Source: JBJHBY01 sp050485745 (GTDB taxonomy: Bacteria > Pseudomonadota > Gammaproteobacteria > Pseudomonadales > CAMLJR01). Taken from it: a stretch of 6,818 nt of DNA. Below are positions 5,576 through 6,818 of the stretch, piece after piece. Below the pieces are notes generated by a model, which was not told the DNA's origin, searched no databases, and saw nothing but the letters and a program-made list of their open reading frames with translations. Numbering within the stretch: the first letter of the stretch is position 1; each line of letters starts with the position of its first letter. Made by a program: the position numbers and the translations under genes. The stretch covers positions 1 through 6,818 of the forward strand of contig JBJHBY010000195.1 of assembly GCA_050485745.1 (NCBI GenBank), read 5' to 3'.

Positions 5576-5611
5576 ATGGCCGGTGGTGAGGCAGCCTTCG
5601 CCACCGGCCAT
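5576..5611. repeat. Perfect 11-bp inverted repeat downstream of ssrA
   Basis: ATGGCCGGTGG (5576-5586) and CCACCGGCCAT (5601-5611) are exact complements with a 14-base loop. The loop can pair further (GAGGC with GCCTT, one G-U). No T-run follows on either strand. Confidence 0.75.
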
Positions 5612-5781
5612 CTGAAGCGCTCGACACCCCAGCCAGCAGGATCAGGCATGAGCATTCTCGGTGCGGGCATCCGTTCCCAGCTTCCCGCTTCCCGACCGGG
5701 AACCCATGGCCGGGTGGGAACGCCCAAACCCAGTAACGACGCCACTTTCCCGGATCCGAGCACTTCATCTCTAAAGAGAGA

Positions 5782-5802
5782 GTGAGCATCGGGAATGCTC
5801 AC
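5782..5802. repeat. Perfect 8-bp inverted repeat GTGAGCAT/ATGCTCAC
   Basis: The arms 5782-5789 and 5795-5802 enclose CGGGA. Outer GAGAG (5776-5780) and CTCTC just after 5803 can add a second stem beyond a small internal loop. A separate TCTCT-AA-AGAGA palindrome (5768-5779) overlaps the left side. Confidence 0.65.
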
Positions 5803-5916
5803 CCCTCTCGATGCCAATGGCTGGCCGGGCACGGGGACGATGCCCCGGCGAGACAGGACGGGGGCTTCCTGGCCAGAAAGCAATGCGGGGGCGCGAGCCC
5901 ACTGCCCTTCTACCGT

Positions 5917-5976
5917 CAGGGTGCAAACCGAGATTTGCAGGGTTTGCGGTTTGCAGGCCCCGTCCCTGAGGCCTGC
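5917..5976. repeat. Overlapping, mutually exclusive inverted repeats
   Basis: TGCAAACCG (5922-5930) pairs with CGGTTTGCA (5947-5955), with outer arms CAGGG (5917-5921) and CCCTG (5964-5968). GCAGGCC (5953-5959) pairs instead with GGCCTGC (5970-5976) and shares bases with the first stem. Three TTTGC copies (5934, 5943, 5950) lie within. In RNA only one of the two stems could form at a time. Confidence 0.6.
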
Positions 5977-6050
5977 CGCTGCGCGGCCAGCCTCCGGCTG
6001 TCCAAATCCGCTCCCGGCGGACTTGTGCACCTCGAAGTTCGACGGCTGCG

Positions 6051-6080
6051 ATGACAGATAATATGTCTGCGTGATAGCAT
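6051..6080 (+). promoter_or_regulatory. Candidate promoter/operator for the HTH gene
   Basis: ATGACA (6051-6056, 5 of 6 to the -35 consensus) and TAGCAT (6075-6080, 4 of 6 to -10) are 18 bp apart. Between and over them lies an imperfect palindrome CAGA-N7-TCTG (6055-6069). This AT-rich patch contrasts with the surroundings. Autoregulation by the HTH protein encoded just downstream would fit but is a guess. Confidence 0.35.
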
Positions 6081-6107
6081 CTCCGCACCACAACGGGGAA
6101 CCCAAGC

Positions 6108-6440
6108 ATGCGCACAGTGATTGGCATCCGGCCGGCCAAATCTGGCCGCCGGGCAGTCGATGACCCCACCGGCCCCAAGCCCACCGTCTGGTTCGATTCC
6201 TGGCGACAGTTGGCCAGCCTGCTGTCGGACGAAAACCGCGCGCTGCTGCGCCTGATGCAGGAGCGGCAACCGCGCACGGTGCTCGAGCTGGCCGAGTGGT
6301 CAGGCCGGGCGGCCAGTAACCTGTCGCGCACTCTGCGTCACCTGGAGCGCCACGGCCTGGTCAAGATGCACCGCAGCCCGGACACCCGTGCTGTGCGCCC
6401 GGAGGCGCTGGCCACCGAATTCTTGATCGTGTTGGATTGA
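6108..6440 (+). CDS. Small winged-helix DNA-binding protein (HVO_A0114/MarR-like)
   Basis: A 110-residue likely DNA-binding regulator. After a basic, probably flexible start (residues 1-25) comes VWFDSWRQLASLLSDENRALLRLM (27-50), the helical lead-in typical of HVO_A0114-type HTH proteins. Next is the helix-turn-helix (PRTVLELAEWSGRAASNLSRTLRHLERHGLVKM, about 55-87), with LELAEWSG as the first helix and ASNLSRTLRHLERHGLV as the recognition region. A short basic wing follows (88-97). The ATG has GGGGAA seven bases upstream. Relatives of this kind are often antitoxin-like partners of small toxins of the TumE type, encoded next to them; no TumE-like frame is visible upstream, so this copy appears orphan or paired with the gene downstream. 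The gap to the next gene is 41 bp and contains a mini-ORF, so the two are probably co-transcribed. The HTH call is good; the target is unknown. Confidence 0.8.
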   Translation: MRTVIGIRPAKSGRRAVDDPTGPKPTVWFDSWRQLASLLSDENRALLRLMQERQPRTVLELAEWSGRAASNLSRTLRHLERHGLVKMHRSPDTRAVRPEALATEFLIVLD

Positions 6441-6452
6441 TGGAGAAGAACA

Positions 6453-6485
6453 ATGAATAGAAGCCTGCAGGAGTGCGCCGTTTGA
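6453..6485 (+). CDS. Ten-codon mini-ORF, possible leader peptide
   Basis: ATG at 6453 opens a frame encoding MNRSLQECAV and stops with TGA at 6483-6485. It has a good ribosome site, GGAG seven bases upstream. Its stop overlaps the TTG start of the next gene by four bases (TTGA, 6482-6485), the layout expected for translational coupling. It could be a leader peptide that helps ribosomes reach the weak TTG start. It could also be the original N-terminus of the next gene, separated by a frameshift, or it could be chance. No homology is claimed. Confidence 0.35.
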   Translation: MNRSLQECAV

Positions 6486-6818
6486 GCCAGGAAGGCCAAC
6501 TCCTCGACCAAAAATCCTTGCGGTCCGTGATCGGCAAGAACGCCGACTGGAACGAGCTGGTCAAGGATTGCATCGCCTTCGCCAACGCGACGGGCGGCCG
6601 TCTGTTGCTCGGCATCGAGGACGGTCAGGACGCGCCACCCGCAGGCCAAGAGATTCCTGCCGACCTTCCGGACTCCATCCGGCGCAAGATTGCCGAGCGC
6701 AGCGTCAACGTGGCCGTGCTTCCGGATGTGGTTACCGCAGCCAATGGCGGTCAGTACATCAACCTTGCCATTCCCCGGGCCATCGCGGTGGCATCGACGA
6801 CCGACGGCCGCTACTTCC
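6482..6818 (+). CDS. AlbA_2/Schlafen-like domain protein (ATP-binding type), 3' end outside the window
   Basis: The frame is open from 6461 to the window edge, and 112 codons are visible from the proposed TTG. The diagnostic segment is CIAFANATGGRLLLGIEDG (residues 30-48), the AlbA_2 (PF04326) core in which 'AFAN..GG.L..GI.D' follows a helix. The upstream LLDQKSL (7-13) sits where the family usually has an 'LEFK'-like strand. Proteins with this domain are often annotated as putative DNA-binding or ATP-binding regulators, and related Schlafen domains act on RNA; the function here is unknown. The start is uncertain: TTG 6482 has AGGAG eight bases upstream, and GTG 6473 lies in frame but has no properly spaced site. 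It is downstream of the HTH gene on the same strand and likely in one operon with it. Confidence 0.8.
   Translation, partial: MSQEGQLLDQKSLRSVIGKNADWNELVKDCIAFANATGGRLLLGIEDGQDAPPAGQEIPADLPDSIRRKIAERSVNVAVLPDVVTAANGGQYINLAIPRAIAVASTTDGRYF

Larger units (their letters stand above)
5518..6107. other. 590-bp region without a convincing gene, dense in inverted repeats
   Basis: Several open frames run through it on both strands (up to about 180 codons, minus strand), but none has a recognisable motif or a good ribosome site, and they overlap each other, so they look like chance frames in GC-rich DNA. What stands out are inverted repeats: a perfect 11-bp pair at 5576-5611, TTCCCG-AC-CGGGAA nested in CGTTCCCA/TGGGAACG (5672-5722), a perfect 8-bp pair at 5782-5802, a G+C-rich imperfect one at 5824-5849, overlapping pairs at 5917-5976, and small ones at 5989-6021. 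No integrase and no copy of the ssrA 3' end were found, although this is where an ssrA-integrated element would usually place them. It could be a structured RNA, intergenic palindromic repeats, or the scar of a lost element. Confidence 0.6.

Noticed and set aside
5557..6105. Minus-strand frame of 182 codons downstream of ssrA
   Set aside because: No recognisable motif, composition like that of random GC-rich frames, no good ribosome site, and it overlaps other equally long frames and several palindromes.
5518..6107. TumE-type toxin gene expected upstream of the HTH gene
   Set aside because: All frames were read and none shows a TumE-like sequence, so no toxin is claimed.
5771..6331. Minus-strand frame of 186 codons overlapping the HTH gene
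   Set aside because: It is largely antisense to the supported HTH gene and has no domain-like features.

Overview
The window is GC-rich and reads as a gammaproteobacterial chromosome, probably from the Pseudomonas/Cellvibrio-like part of the class. The evidence is the divergent fur-bamE pair, the rnfH-ratA pair, smpB close to ssrA, a Fur with only one cysteine in its metal-binding region, and a tmRNA that encodes the tag ANDDNYALAA, which is the tag known from Pseudomonas. The genus cannot be fixed from the sequence alone.

Layout, left to right. At 1-876 lies the 3' part of a DUF2971-type gene of unknown function. Its last codon and stop form the first copy of a 19-bp tandem repeat (871-960). 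fur (minus) and bamE (plus) are transcribed away from a short shared promoter region. bamE converges on a minus-strand group of three genes, in transcription order an NSS-family Na+-coupled transporter, ratA and rnfH, with the last two overlapping. smpB diverges from the transporter. After smpB comes a 418-bp spacer rich in palindromes and direct repeats, then ssrA (tmRNA) with a textbook intrinsic terminator. About 590 bp without a convincing gene follow, again dense in inverted repeats. The window ends with a two-gene unit: a small winged-helix DNA-binding protein and the 5' part of an AlbA_2/Schlafen-like gene, which appears to start at TTG and to be coupled to a ten-codon mini-ORF.

Functionally the middle is housekeeping. 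Fur is the iron-dependent repressor. BamE is an outer-membrane assembly lipoprotein. SmpB and tmRNA together carry out trans-translation of stalled ribosomes. RatA/RnfH is a conserved pair of a START-like ubiquinone-binding-type protein and a ubiquitin-fold protein. The two edges look accessory. The right side starts directly after the 3' end of ssrA, a known integration hot spot, but no integrase or duplicated att core is visible here.

No clearly new system is proven. The points most worth a second look are the HTH/AlbA_2 pair with its coupled mini-ORF, the hairpin-rich non-coding stretch between ssrA and that pair, the possibly leaderless smpB, and the repeat array at the end of the DUF2971 gene.
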